Shown here one piece after another: positions 9,390 through 21,390 of a stretch of DNA of 64,000 nucleotides. Position 1 is the stretch's first letter. The number at the start of each line of letters is the position of its first letter. The notes beneath the pieces were generated by a model. It saw only the letters and a list, made by a program, of their open reading frames with translations, was not told the DNA's origin and made no database searches. Made by a program: the position numbers and the translations under genes. The DNA comes from Labia minor (lineage: Eukaryota; Arthropoda; Insecta; Dermaptera; Spongiphoridae), in NCBI GenBank assembly GCA_963082975.1, contig OY720345.1:55286528-55350527 (forward strand), written 5' to 3'.

Positions 9390-10696
9390 TATCTTCTCCT
9401 CTTTGTGAGTTAGGCCACATTGCAAGAAGTACTAATTTTATAAAATTTATTAGCAAAAACAATAACTAGTGCAAATTTTAGATTAAAACTAACTAATTGA
9501 TATTAAACTAGTCAAAATAGTTTAAAAACTAATGTTATTATTATTATTAACAGATATATATAGAAAAAATATATAAAATATTATTGTGTATTTTTCTTTG
9601 AAAATTTGAACATCAATAATACTGATGCTCAATAAAGCATTTTTCTAATATTATTTTTATTACAAAAAAATATTTATTTTTTTTATTCTTTTTTTTTTGA
9701 GATTCATTTTTTTCGATAAATAATCCCTACATACTCATAGTAATTATCAAAGATAAATATTTAAACCTTAACAAAAACAATTCATTAGTAATAAATTAAA
9801 AATTTATTATGGTAATAAAACTGTTTCTTCATATACCTACCTGAGTATATTTTAAAATTTTAACGTGGTTGGTTAATATATTTCTGAGATTATTAATCTT
9901 TTCTAAAAAAAATTGTAAGCTAAGGATATTGCAACACTAATAACAATATAATAACACCTGTTATTTCAAATATATGTTTTTATGCCTTATGTTGAAAAAA
10001 AAATTATTATTTGATCATTATGTTGAATGTAGTATTAAACTATATATGGTATATTTTGTTATCCTATTGATCGGTAGTGTGTTCCTATATTATCTCTAAT
10101 AAATATGTATAATTTATATATATTTCTCTATTCTAAATAAATATATGTATACAAATAAAGGAGGCGTAGAATGGGTTGACTTCCTTTTGATCCTTCCCAT
10201 TCTCTATTTTGTGATATCAAATGGAACGGCCCTCTCTTTCTCTCTCTCGCATTCTCTCCCATTATCCTCCATTGTATTTTGTATTGAATAGAGGCAAAAG
10301 TGAGAGAGAAAGGGGAATGGAAAGGGTGCCTAATTAGTCGCTCATTAGGGACCAAATTAGTTTGGGATTTAGACACAACAGCAACGAATTATATATATTA
10401 TATTCTCGTCTAACATTCATAAATAGACTATCCACAAACAATAATTATAATAATAAGAGAACCGTTAAGATTCATAGAACATATAAAATATATCATTCTA
10501 TAATATCATAGTTGAATTGACATCATTAGTTTCAATTATCAATATAAATTATATTACCATAAAAGTATATACATTAAGAGGAAGGGAAAATCAATACTCA
10601 ACTATAATATTTCATATAAATAATTCATGAAGAGATAAATTTATAATATTTTCAAGAATTTTTTAAAATAATTCTTTCAATAAATGAGTTGATTTT
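9390..10696. other. AT-rich spacer with one mixed-composition patch
   Basis: About 10155-10380 is less AT-rich, with an 82-codon minus-strand frame (10376 down to 10128) of low-complexity basic composition beside a TCTC-rich tract. I do not regard it as a gene. The rest shows nothing. Confidence 0.45.
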
Positions 10697-11300
10697 TAAT
10701 ATCTCGCCAGAGATAGTTTGGCGATCACGAAAATTTTGGATGTCGAGATTTTGATGTTTTTATACGTTTCGAAGGTTCCTGAGTCATTTTCAATAAGATT
10801 GAGAAAAATGTCTCTCTGTGTGTGTGTGTGTGTGTGTGTAGACAAGATTACGCAAAAACGGTTTGAGCTAGAATCATGAAATTTGATACAAGGGCATTAT
10901 TCAAAATTCGTAGTTTATCAACTTTTGAGATAAGTAGCTCAACCAGAAAAGGGTCATTACCTACCACGTTTTGATTTTTTTCCTTTAAAGTGACCGTAAA
11001 AATAAAGATATATGTATGATAGTTTTTCGCATGATTAAAAATTGTATAAATCTGCTATATATAGAATTTCAGCTTGATTGAATAGCTGAAAGTCCCGGAA
11101 TTAATTTTTTAACACGTTGACTGGCAATCACGCGCCAGCACGTGACGTGGTGCCATCAATAAAGAGCCAAACACGCACTGATTTAATAAATATTATTTAT
11201 TAATTTTAATTTATAATTTAATTTTAATTAAATTTAATTTAAATATATGTTAATTAATCCAAATTAAATGTACGATATAGTCGAGTGGAGACACTCAAGA
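10697..11300 (+). mobile_element. R2 element (HINE-like), copy A
   Basis: About 600 bp, matching 42187-42800 along its whole length. The left end is atatctcgccagagatag, the decayed form of the hairpin ACTATCTCGCCAGAGATAGT. A (TG)n tract lies at 10817-10839, followed by 'aaaacggtttgagc...atgaaatttgata'. The right end carries the decayed inverted repeat (cgatatagt) and the hairpin GAGTG-GAGA-CACTC at 11283-11296. It is noncoding and was presumably mobilised by an absent Helentron-type helicase. Confidence 0.85.
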
Positions 11301-11420
11301 TTTTTATTTATAAAATATTGTATTTTAAATTATCACTATTAAATTTACACACTAATATACTATTAGTTTGCATTAATATTAGCCATAAAAAAAATTATGA
11401 AAACTAATCTATATATAAAA

Positions 11421-12044
11421 TAAGTTGACCTGTGGCCAGGTCCGAACCGACAGACGGTTTGAAATAAATTAATTTCCAGCTACAGAAACAATTTCAAATA
11501 ATTTTAATATATCTATTAATGTAATAAAAAACAGATATAGATAGAACATAAATATTTTTAATTTTATTTTATTTATAATATATAGCTGAAGTAGCCGGCG
11601 TTGCCCGGCGTTACCCGAGGCTGTGACGTCATGAAGGGCTGGGTGACGTCATATAATTTTAAATTAAGAAAAACATAATGAAGATGATTTTTCCCGAGGA
11701 TAAAACCAATACATTCGTGGTGATATGTAAAAAAATCTCCTCATGTGAAATTTGGTGTGAAAATAACCCTTCCCTTCCTATTGTCGATCGCTAATACTAC
11801 CACTTCCGGTTTTCGGATTTGCACCAAAAGTTGATCAATTCATCCCACTGATGCATTAAGTAAATATACCAAATTTCAACAAAATCCGTTGAGCCGTTCA
11901 GGCTGTACACATCTATACGGACAGACATCATGCTAAAAATACTTTTTTCTGTTAAGAAAATGCATGATTCGTGGAGATATGTAAAAATCTCCACATGTGA
12001 AATTTGGTGTGAAAACAATACCTCCCTTACTATCGTCGGTCGGT
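11421..12044 (-). mobile_element. R1 element (HINE-like), copy a, subfamily with GC-rich insert
   Basis: A full-length R1 in reverse. Its right-end hairpin (GACCTG-GCCA-CAGGTC read on the minus strand) is at the 11421 side, and the ACCGACCGACG end is at 12044. It carries the variant segment gctgaagtagccggcgttg (about 11585-11612), shared with the copy at 41562. Two TGACGTCA palindromes lie at 11624-11631 and 11644-11651. The central GTCC microsatellite is nearly lost. Confidence 0.9.
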
Positions 12045-12639
12045 AAAAATATTTTTGATTATTTCAATTGTATCAATATATAAAATAAAGTAATGAGTTA
12101 AAAAAGTAAATCAGAAAATGTTACAAAAGTAAATCAGAAAATGCTACCTGTCCTCACGTTCCTCTATAATTTAAGTGGAAATAGCTCTCTATTTCTCTCT
12201 CTCTCCCTCTCGACGAACGACATTTAAAAGCCATCTCTCATGTTCGATTCAGTCTCGAATTCCTTTTATGGTCGCATAAATTGCGTTTACTGTCCATTAG
12301 ACACTCGCGGGGCGACCCAACATCTTATGACTTTCGATTTTTCAATCAAAGTGTTCAATGCTCCGTGTAAAAAAAAATAATGATAATGAACCTATCACAA
12401 TCTACAGGATAAAAATAAAAAGTACTATCTGACTATAAATAAATTCACTTTATTTAATCAATTTTTAAATTATTATTTATTTTAATAATATATTATTTAT
12501 ATTAATTTTAGATTCAAAATGATTGATTAATGTATAATTAGAGTGAGATTTTCTTTTGAAATACGCAAAAACAAAAAATAAAAACCGTTAAAATATATTC
12601 ATAATATACTTATATAGAAGTGATTTATATATTTGGTAC
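12045..12639. other. Spacer
   Basis: Includes a TCTC-rich tract at about 12180-12215 and a modestly GC-richer patch at 12200-12340 with no clear frame. Nothing is identified. Confidence 0.5.
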
Positions 12640-13131
12640 TTGCTTATATTCTGACCATTTGTTCTCTCTAAAAAGACATTTATTCAGAAAAATTGGTAAA
12701 AAATATATTAATCAAAATATTTCCATCATTTTCTACAACTTTTACACATATTTCTTGCAACACATGTGGATGTTGGTTTGGCAGCGATCCAATCATCGAT
12801 CCATTTTCGCACTTCACCGTTTTCCAGCCAATCCATGCTGCATCGATCTGATCAAGTAGCCATCAGAAGGCGGTATTACTGGTGAGTAAGTTGGGTGCGT
12901 CAGAACTTTCCACTCTACAATACTGTATGTATAGGCAGAGCGTTGTCATGCAAGAGGATGACTTGCGTCTGTTTCTCTAGATTGCTGGTCTTTTTTGTAA
13001 CAATACGTTCAGTTTGTTCAGTTAAGGTTGGTAGAGATCGACAGTTACAGTTTCACATTAGGTTTTATAATATAATTTACTACTGATCCTTTCTGATCCC
13101 ACCATTTGCAGATCATTCGGTCATCACTTTT
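12640..13131 (-). pseudogene. Mariner transposase 3' half, decayed
   Basis: Read on the minus strand from about 13131: a piece with CKWWDQKG, then VILLHDNA (second catalytic Asp region), THPTYSPVIPPSDGYLIRS (third catalytic Asp region, D34D class), SMQHGLAG, and a decayed C-terminus. The order and spacing match mariner transposases. Several frameshifts and stops interrupt it. The residues around the third Asp deviate (SPVIPPSD where families have SPDLAPSD). The N-terminal half is absent. Confidence 0.85.
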
Positions 13132-14109
13132 TATATTTTCATTTAAATATGTAATACATATTCTGTACAAATCAGAATGACAGAAATTATTATTACTATT
13201 CATTTGATGATTTTTTTAAATTTTTGACAGTTTTTTAAAATATTTTCAACATTAAACTCAGATTAACTCAGACAATGTGTATCTTATTTTATTTTTGTCT
13301 AATTGTATACCCAATTAAGCCTAAATTTAATAAGTAATCAAGTACAATCCTTAGAAGCAATATTTATTGATTTTGAGGATAATTGGACTTCCGGTTCTTC
13401 CAAAATATAATTTCAACTTTTGTTTGTTGCAAAAAACTTTCCTCTCTTGTAATAAATAAATTTATCTAAAAATAAATTGAGATACAATTATTTATTTTTT
13501 ATTTTTGTTATTTGAAAAACCTATTTCAAAAATAGCCATACTATCTGACTGTAAAATATATTTTTTCCTTTTATTATTAATATTAATATACTTATTATAC
13601 GATATGAAGTTTTATAATATAAATGTTAAATAATATAAAGTTGAGAGTGAATAAAAAAAGAGCAGTTTATAAAATGGAAAACAGATTGGATCTATATAGA
13701 TGGATACAAGCATCAAATGAAAATGGAAAGGGTGAAATGGTGAGAGAGAATGAAAAAGGGTGTTCGGGGGAGAGTGGTGGAAGAGAGAGAGAGAGAGACT
13801 GGCTGAAGAGATCTTTATGATACACTTCACATTTGATGATGATAATATTACTAACTACTACTTCTATTAATAATTATAATAACAACTCTCGATTAACATA
13901 AAAACAAGTATTTAGCAGCGTTTGATTATAATAATATAATAAGAGGATTATGTGATAATGATTATTATTATTTTATACATACATATAATGATGAGAAATA
14001 TTTTCATTTCATTATCAGGCTTAATAAACTGAAAATAAATTTATCTATCTCTCTCTCCCTTTCTCTCTTTATCTATTTATCTATCTATCTAACTATATAT
14101 ATATATATA
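13132..14109. other. AT-rich spacer with microsatellites
   Basis: Contains a GA tract near 13780-13800 and TCTA/TCTC simple repeats at about 14040-14095. A 13612-13830 frame exists on both strands because of this simple sequence. No gene is evident. Confidence 0.5.
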
Positions 14110-14250
14110 CAGGGTGTCTCAAAATGAAAGAGCAGATTTCAATTTCGTATTTCAAACTATGCAAGATAGAAACACATTGCGCATATCATTGGATGGAAGA
14201 AGGTTCAAAGTTTTGACACCACAGCGCTGTTGTTTGTTTATAGCAACATA

Positions 14251-14361
14251 GCGACTACACCCCAGGAAAAGTCATTTTATGTGTTGGAATACGCGAGATC
14301 TCAATCCATTATTCAAGTTCAACGTGCGTTTCGCAGTCGATTCAAAAAACATCAAACATAA
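14251..14361 (+). pseudogene. Transposase N-terminal remnant (DUF4817-like)
   Basis: This 36-codon piece reads ATTPQEKSFYVLEYARSQS, then a segment with VQRAFRSRF, then TAA. It matches the N-terminal helix-turn-helix segment of arthropod Tc1/mariner-class transposases that carry DUF4817. The codon before it is ATA (14248-14250) where these proteins usually start with ATG-Ala-Thr-Pro, so the start codon appears to have mutated. The rest of the DNA-binding and catalytic domain is deleted after position 14361. Confidence 0.8.
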
Positions 14362-14369
14362 AAGAGACA

Positions 14370-14537
14370 GTGTTTGCCCTACCTAAGCCAGCTACGCTTC
14401 AAGATCTGCGCAATCGAATTATTGAAGCTGTCAATTCAATAAACAGGGGCCACTTGATGCGTGTATGGAATGAAATGGACTACCGTTTTGATGTTTCTCG
14501 AGCAACACATGACACTCATGTTGAGTGTATGATGTAG
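14370..14537 (+). pseudogene. Transposase C-terminal remnant (DDE_3 type)
   Basis: A 55-codon open tail in a different frame from the N-terminal piece. It reads VFALPKPATLQDLRNRI, then MRVWNEMDYRFDVSRAT and DTHVEC, and ends at TAG 14535-14537. The pattern LxxLxxRIxxAV...VWxExxYRxDVxRxTxGxHxE is the typical C-terminus of this transposase group. No catalytic residues remain. It runs close up to the right inverted repeat, as in complete elements. Confidence 0.8.
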
Positions 14538-14650
14538 TTTCAAAACTTTGAACCTTCCTCTATCAAATGACATGTGCAATGTGTTTCTATCTTTCATAGT
14601 TTGTCTGTAATACGAAATTAAAATCTGCTATTTTATTTTGGGACACCCTG

Positions 14651-15058
14651 TTTATATATATATAAGTTTCAGTTTGCACTCCTTTATTTTTTTTAAAATC
14701 CAAAACTCAACAAGAGGAGTGAATATCCATGATATTGGGTACCTTTTGGTATAGAATATAAAGTTTAATTTTGGAATAACTCTAAGGGAGATTTATCTGG
14801 GATTAAAGGATAACTCGTAACATTGAATTTCATTTTATTTATTTATTTTTGTTCACGCCAACGTATAAAAAAAATAAACACTTTTAAATAATTGCACTAC
14901 GTTGATATGTTGGGAGCTTAAGTTTCATCTTTGAATTTTAATTTTCTGTAGTTGGCAAGGCCTCCCACCCTTTTTGGAACCCATAGGTATAGTATTTTTT
15001 AATATTTATTTCTTAAATAATATATCACAATTCTTCTTTCTTTAATTCTTCTCTATTA

Positions 15059-15093
<35 letters not shown>

Positions 15094-15614
15094 TTAGGAA
15101 TTGATATTAATTCAATTATCTTTGTACGTGTTGATTTCTTCTTTGTTTCTTTATCCACTTTTCATCATATGTAATATTAACTTGATTCCTTCTTTTATTT
15201 TATTTACTTTTCTTCTTTATTTCTTCAATGTTGTTAATTATTTCTTGTTGTCCGGCTCTACCGGGATTCAAATCCATTTGTGGTGGTGCTAAACTTTCAA
15301 ACTAATCAGATGATCAACTATTATAGTTATTTCTGGAGGAGTTAACTGTTGTAACTTTGATACGAGTTTACAGGATCTTTGTTGCACTTGAAATTTTGGA
15401 TGGTATTTTGAAGACAGCCTTCTGCAAGTACGTACAAATAAACTTTTCAACGATTCAACCCAAACTTGGCCTTTTAAATTAAAATTTATAAATAGAAGAC
15501 ACTCATCTCAAAAGAGAAATTGTGTTTAGTCTAGTGACTAAACATCTGACTATCTTAATATTTTGAAGGTGAAGACTGAGTTTATGTCTCCGAGGTGGCC
15601 ATTAGTCGATTTGT
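14651..15614. other. Spacer
   Basis: Holds an (ATT)n tract at about 15061-15090. A tRNA-like, strongly decayed stretch (about 15515-15600, 'tctagtgactaaacatctgac...') could be an old SINE but is too weak to call. No gene. Confidence 0.45.
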
Positions 15615-15621
15615 TCATTCA

Positions 15622-16367
15622 TGTCTCCCTACCAATATATTTTTTGCCATTCTATCTTCTCCCATTCTAGCCACGTGTCCTGCCCACCGTAGCCTTCTAG
15701 ATTTTATAATTCTAACTATATCTTGAGATGCATAGAGGTCATGCAATTCCTCGTTATGCAATCTTCGCCATTCCCCGGTGACCTCATCTTTCTTTGTCCC
15801 ATAAATGCTTCGCAGAATCCTATTCTCAAATACTCTAAATCTACTCTCGTCACCTAAGGTCATAGACCATGCCTCACATCCATATAATACAACCCGTAAA
15901 ATAATTGTTTTATATATTTTAACTTTTATCCCCTTTGATAATAATTTTGATGCGATAAGCCCCTTTATTGCATGATAACATGCGTTTCCCGATTGTAACC
16001 ACGCTTTAAACTCATCTCGAATATTATTATCTTTTGTTATCACAGAACATAAGTATTTAAATTTTTCTACATTTTCAAAATCTATATCTTGTTTATTAAG
16101 ATTTTGTGTGTTATTACTATTCCTCTTTGTTACTAAATAGTTTGTCTTAGCATTATTAATTTTCCTGCTTCAATTAATTTTTCTACACTATCTATAATTG
16201 CAATTGCCGAATCTCCTATTATATTTAAGTCGTCTGCGTAACCTAATACTTGAATTTTGTTGTTTAATTCGATTCCGTTTGACTTCTCCCCAATTTATCT
16301 AATTACATATTCCAGAACTAAATTAAATAAAATTGGTGATAATGCGTCTCCTTTTTTTAACCCCCCC
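15622..16367 (-). pseudogene. LINE reverse transcriptase fragment with YADD box
   Basis: This is the most informative copy of family L1a. On the minus strand from 16367 it shows LKKGDALSPILFNLVLEYVI, then a stop, then QVLGYADDLNIIGDS (YADD encoded by 16229-16240, the catalytic metal-binding aspartates of reverse transcriptase). After a frameshift comes an uninterrupted 142-codon stretch (16043 down to 15615). That stretch contains GNACYHAIKGL, YGCEAWSMT, GTKKDEVTGEWRRLH and RRLRWAGHVARMGE, the thumb and C-terminal region. It stops at VGRHE, short of the usual 3' end, so it is truncated at both ends. Stops and shifts in the RT core make it inactive. Confidence 0.9.
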
Positions 16368-16526
16368 ATATATATATATATATTGAATATCTTTACTTAA
16401 AAAAATTAAGCAATATGATGGCAGAATATTTTTAGATTTAATTTAATAAAAAACGAATGATTAAACAATTTATTTATCATTTTGATTGATTATATTTAAC
16501 CATGAAAACTCTTTATAATCATTTTT

Positions 16527-17160
16527 ACCGACCGACGATAGTAAGGGAGGTATTGTTTTCACACCAAATTTCACATGTGGAGATTTTTACATATCTCCAC
16601 GAATCATGCATTTTCTAAACAGAAAAAAGTATTTTTAGCATGATGTCTGTCCGTCCGTCTGTCCGTCCGTCCGTCCGTATAGATGTGTACAGCCTGAACG
16701 GCTCAACCGATTTTGATGAAATTTTGTATATTTACTTAATGCATCAGTGGGATGAATTGATCAACTTTTGGTGCAATTCCGGAATCCGGAAGTGGTAGTA
16801 TTAGCGATCGACGATAGGAAGGAAAGGGTTATTTTCACACCAAAGGAGATGTTTTTATATATCACCACGAATCATGCACTTTGTATTGGTTTTATCCTCG
16901 AGAAAAATCATATTTATTAGTTTTTTCTTGATTTAAAATTATATGACGTCATCCAGCCATTCATGACGTCACAGCCTGGTCTTGCATATATATTATAAAT
17001 AAAATAAAATTAAAAATGTTTATATTTATTATTTATGTATCCATATCTGTTTTTTATTACATTAATAGATATATTAAAATTATTTGAAATTGTTTGTGTA
17101 GCTGGAAATTAATTTATTTCAAACAGTCGGTCGGTTCGGACCTGGCCACAGGTCAACTTA
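16527..17160 (+). mobile_element. R1 element (HINE-like), copy b
   Basis: A full-length R1, starting ACCGACCGACGATAG after a T run. The GTCC/GTCT microsatellite is at about 16647-16678, followed by the 'gaacggctcaaccgattttgatgaaattt' motif. TGACGTCA pairs lie at 16944-16951 and 16964-16971. The right subterminal repeat and the hairpin GACCTGGCCACAGGTC end just before 17160. Confidence 0.92.
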
Positions 17161-17821
17161 TTAAATTATTCAAAGTTTTATTTTTATTTTATTTTCGGAT
17201 GTTAATATTATACAATTCAAATATATTTATTTATTCCATTTATTTTTTCGTGTCTTCAAAAACATTCATTGTTAAAGGTAGAGGAGGAATAGAATGCCAG
17301 ATGATGTCCATAAAACGGTCTCCGGTTCACAGACTTTCGGGACGAAGAGTCACCAAGAGTTAGAATAAGTCTCTTGTCAATAAACAAAACGGTTCTGAGG
17401 GAATTTTGGTTCAGAGGGAATTTTCATATGTATTCATTATTTATATAGGATTGTAATTCTTTCTCAGAATATTATCTGGGTAATTTAATTAATAAAAGTA
17501 AACATTGAATTCAGTAATTAAATCAATATTACGATATAACCGAAATATACTATTGTTAAAATTTAATTGAATGATGAAGGGCTTGAATCTTCAGCAGCAT
17601 CAACACTCTCATTTTAGCCTTTGATATATTTCTCGGAATGTTTAATCAATACTTAGAAGCATATATAAATGGGTGTACATTTAACTTAATTGATACAATT
17701 TTCGATATTTTTGAAATCACTCTTCTATTAAATTTGTTATTATCTTCATTCTTTCTTCTTAAATTTATTTATTTATTTCAAAATGATTATATTAAATTCA
17801 ATTTCGATTAAAACTTGTTCT
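17161..17821. other. AT-rich spacer
   Basis: A short GC-richer patch at 17275-17360 has no supported frame. Nothing else was seen. Confidence 0.5.
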
Positions 17822-18070
17822 TTAATCCCCTGTCCTTTTTGAATCTCTATTGAAATTGTTGGGATGTTTTTCAATTTCAATAGACCCTTTGATTTTTCTT
17901 TTAAAGAGATTGGATCTCCGAGGTATCAGTTTCTTTTTCAAGAAGTCAATCTTCAAGTCAGTGCCAAGGACATGTTCTTTAGTATGCGAATTTCTAAGAA
18001 CGTCGCCTGAATCGAATAAATAACCTTCATACAAGGGATATACTGTACTTTTTTTATTGAAACTTTAAAA
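17822..18070 (-). other. Unidentified hydrophilic frame of about 80 codons
   Basis: This minus-strand frame is open from about 18070 to a stop at 17822. The peptide is hydrophilic and well mixed (TVYPLYEGYLFDSGDVLRN near its start, a lysine/arginine-rich middle, HPNNFNRDSKRTGD at the end). Its composition is more protein-like than other frames in this AT-rich DNA. There is no ATG near its start, so it would be an exon or a fragment. No domain is recognised. Confidence 0.25.
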
Positions 18071-18074
18071 GGTA

Positions 18075-18324
18075 ATAATATTAAGAATCAAGCCATTGGT
18101 CACATCTTTCGATACTATTTTTAATTAAATTCACTTTTCAGCCTAATTTTTTGTTATATAACATATTTAATATATAAATTATTAAATATCATCTGTCTTT
18201 TTATGTTCATACATATTGCTATTATTAAAAAGGTATAAATTTCTATTCACTAGTAAAACTTTTCATATAAATAAAATGAAAGTTGTCAAAAATAAATGGG
18301 ATCATCTCTTTAAAAAAAATCTTT

Positions 18325-18355
<31 letters not shown>

Positions 18356-19350
18356 AATCAAGTAATAAATCAATGAAAATTAAATTTATTATTTAAAAAA
18401 TAAATAAGTTAAGTTAATTAAAATGGATGGAAAGAAAAAGACAAAAAATAGCAACTAATTGAAATGGTAGTTAATTAAAATAAATATAATTAAAATATTG
18501 ACATGAAATGAAGTGACGAGCAAGGAACCTTAAAAAACATATTTAATTGACAATCAACTCAAATATATATACACAAATAATAATTAAATTATAAATTTTG
18601 TGGAAAAATTATTGACAAAATGAGTTTTTTAAAAAAAAAAAAAAAATTAAATTAATTTCAAAGAATGAATAAAAACGAAATTCAGTTACAATTCTGTGAA
18701 TCAGTCAATCAAAAATTAAATATTTTCAATATACATTCCATCATTAAGATAAAAATGATCTAACTGTAGTATATAATATGCTTAATATTAATATTCTTAG
18801 TAAAGATAATTTAATAAAGGTTGTTTTTTAAGGAAAAATGTATTGATGAATATTGTAAGAATATTTTCAAATACGTAAAGAAATATCCATGTTGTATTTG
18901 ACAGGTTTTAATAATTTCTTAGAATTGCAGATAAATATAATATATTATATAATGTTATATAAAAAAATAACAATATTTATTTTCTATTATGAAATGGTAA
19001 ACGCATTAAAATTAATTGGATTTTTTAAGCGGCTTTTCTTTTTTTTTGTCTCCTCAATCTCCTTCTATAAGGTCATCTTCAGATCAACACAGCTTGAAAA
19101 GAACAACTAATAATACAAACTGAAAAGTTGTCAAAATAAAGAGGATTTTTACAAAATATTATTTTATTAGTTATTTTATATAAGCTGATTTGAAAGAAAA
19201 GTAATAAAAAAAAAAGATTGAATTTTATCAGTGAATGATAAATGAGAGTTATAAATATGGGCATTGAATTGCTGAGGGGGGGGGGGGGAAGGGACGAAAG
19301 AAAATTTTAATAATCTAATAAGTGAATTATATTTTCGTTTTCATCTTATG
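18075..19350. other. AT-rich spacer with a G13 tract
   Basis: Contains (TA)n tracts at about 18327-18356 and an uninterrupted run of 13 G at 19276-19288, unusual in this background. No gene was found. Confidence 0.55.
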
Positions 19351-19358
19351 TATTAGAA

Positions 19359-19542
19359 CGGGGTCAGCAACCTGGTGCCCGTGAAGCCTTTTCAAGAACC
19401 CGCGAAGTCATTTTCAAGTGCCCGCATTCAAATGTTTTTGCGATCGGGCTCTTAAAAATTTCGATTTTTCACCAAGTGTGCCCACCCCTGTTATATTATT
19501 TCAGAAATGTGCCCGGCTATTGAAAATGGTTGCCGACCCCTG
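19359..19542. mobile_element. hAT-type MITE, 184 bp
   Basis: The ends cggggtcagcaacc and ggttgccgacccctg are imperfect inverted repeats of the CAGGGGTCGGCAACC type. An 8-bp target duplication with one mismatch flanks it (tattagaa 19351-19358, tattaaaa 19543-19550). It is noncoding. Its core 'gcgatcgggctcttaaaaatttcg' is shared with the MITEs at 22730, 31550 and 57053. Confidence 0.85.
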
Positions 19543-20303
19543 TATTAAAAAATAAATTATACAAGCGAAGATCACGTGATTTTTTGAATGTTTGAAATAT
19601 CTGAAAAATAATCAGCCCGAGATGAAATGACCAAAAACAAAACACGGAAATTAGCAACGAAATATTTTTGAACTTAACGAAAGGGGAAAGACCTGAATTG
19701 CATTCGAGATGTCATTGATTTATTCTCTGAATATGTTATATATATATATATATAGTAATAATATAATTTAGTAAATCTAGATCAGAGCTCTTTTATTAAA
19801 GTTTTAAAAAAATCAAATCACGAATTGTCATTTTCTACGTTTTACTATTGATTAACGTAAAGGAGTGAAATCCAGAGAGAGGGGGTAGATAAATGGATAC
19901 CTGGATCATAAGTTTCATGTTGATTTTAACTAAAAGTTGAGTTAGAAATTTTTTTTTTTAATTAAAAAAAAAAAGATATATTTCGACTTAATAAAAAAAA
20001 AAGGTTAACTAAATATTCAGATTCAAGTGGTAATTTTTTTAAATCTAATTTATCGAATTATTGAAATATTTCATGTCATAAATTGACATCAGAAAAATTA
20101 ACAAAAAAATAAGTTATTAATATGTGTATCATTCAATGTCATAGAACAAAAAAAAATGAAAAAGTAAATAATAAATAATTATAATTAATGAGAAAAAATT
20201 AGTTTAAGTTAAAACAATTTACAATAGGAATAATGTTTTTGATAGCAATAAGTAAAAACAATTTTAATTATTCCATTAATAATTGGTTCAAACATTATTA
20301 ATT
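19543..20303. other. AT-rich spacer
   Basis: Poly-A/T runs and a (TA)n tract near 19738-19755. Nothing else is recognisable. Confidence 0.5.
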
Positions 20304-20565
20304 TTTGTTTCAACAATCTATCTATCTCTGTGGCTTTACGGAACTCGAAAGTTATTGGCCGCAGCAACCACACTTCTCCAAGTATCCCTATTCTGAGCCA
20401 CAACCCTCCAATCCCTACCCTCTACAATCTCCTTCACGTCCCTTCCTTCATTATCCACCTACCGCGTCCTTGGTCTTCCAAGCGGACTTTTCCCAATCGG
20501 TCTCCCCACCAATATATTTTTCTCTCCCATTCTAGCCATGTGCCCTGCCCATTTGTTTCAACAAT
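20304..20565 (-). mobile_element. 5'-truncated LINE L1a insertion with 14-bp target duplication
   Basis: The LINE 3' end lies at 20318-20551 on the minus strand. It reads WAGHMARMGEKN, VGRPIGKSPLGRPRTR, a stop, DVKEI, WRVVAQNRDTWRSVVAAANN. It ends in the CCACAGAGATAGATAG terminus. A perfect 14-bp duplication (tttgtttcaacaat) brackets it at 20304-20317 and 20552-20565. This fixes both ends of the insertion and shows that the family moves by target-primed reverse transcription. Confidence 0.92.
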
Positions 20566-21390
20566 ATATACGATATATAAGTATATGTGTTCTTAATAAC
20601 TAAACAGTAAAACTCCGCAGTGTAGTATACTAAAGAATTGTATCTAAAAATTACTAGAATATTTTTTTTCTTCTAATCATTCTCTCTTCACTTATTAGTT
20701 AATTAGTAAAAGAATACAATATATGTAAGTAAGTACACATTTATTTATGGAATATATATAATAATCCTTAATATTCATTTATATTTATATTAATGTGGTA
20801 TTCCGAGGTCTTTAGATTCAAAATTAAAAAAAAAGAAAAGTTTTTGAGATATCTTTAACAATTCATAAAACTAAATCTTAATTTAAAGAATAAACACTTA
20901 ATGATGTTAATTTGAATTTAAATTCTTAAATTAATTTATTTGTTTTCTTTATGTGTATTTCGTTTTAGCTAATAAGTATTTATAGGTCTTAGAAAAAAAT
21001 TGCCACTCCCCTACCCCTGTTCTATGCATACGTCCATTTTATTTTTCTAAAATCAGAAAAATAGTTTTTTTTTTTGTTAATAGATCATAATTTTTGCAAT
21101 CTTCTATCAGGAAAAATTAACGACTTTTACCTTTAATTTTTTAACTATTTTATTTCTACCTTTTTTCTTCTTGTTTAACCGATGAATAAATAAATTAATT
21201 AATTCAAATAACGTCTATCCCTCCTTTCCAAATATATATAAAAATATAATTAAGAGTGAGAGAATATTCAAAATTTCATGGCATAAATTAAATTTTTATT
21301 TATATAGAACAACTGAAATAGATGATAAAATAGATATATTAATTTTAAAATAATGATTAGGTAATTTTAAAAATAAAACCGGATGATGTC
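20566..21390. other. AT-rich spacer
   Basis: Nothing identifiable. The short string gccactcccctacccctg (21002-21019) resembles a hAT-end scrap but is too short to call. Confidence 0.45.

Larger units (their letters stand above)
14110..14650. mobile_element. Internally deleted Tc1/mariner-class element (DUF4817/DDE_3 type)
   Basis: A 541-bp element with long inverted ends: CAGGGTGTCTCAAAATGAAAG at the left, mirrored by ...TTTGGGACACCCTG at the right, with similarity extending about 50 bp further in. A TA precedes the left end. It keeps both ends of a transposase gene (14251-14361 and 14370-14537) with the middle missing, the structure expected of a non-autonomous deletion derivative. Confidence 0.9.

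Noticed and set aside
10128-10376. 82-codon minus-strand frame
   Set aside because: Overlaps a TCTC-rich tract, shows no domain, and ends in simple sequence.
11797-12018. 73-codon frame, similar to one at 55000-55191
   Set aside because: Both lie inside R1 copies; the similarity comes from the repeat and the frame crosses the microsatellite.
12620-13086. Plus-strand frames of 79 and 63 codons
   Set aside because: Antisense to the mariner remnant that reads on the minus strand.
15515-15600. tRNA-like stretch, possible third SINE family
   Set aside because: Box A and box B are too degenerate and no second copy was found.
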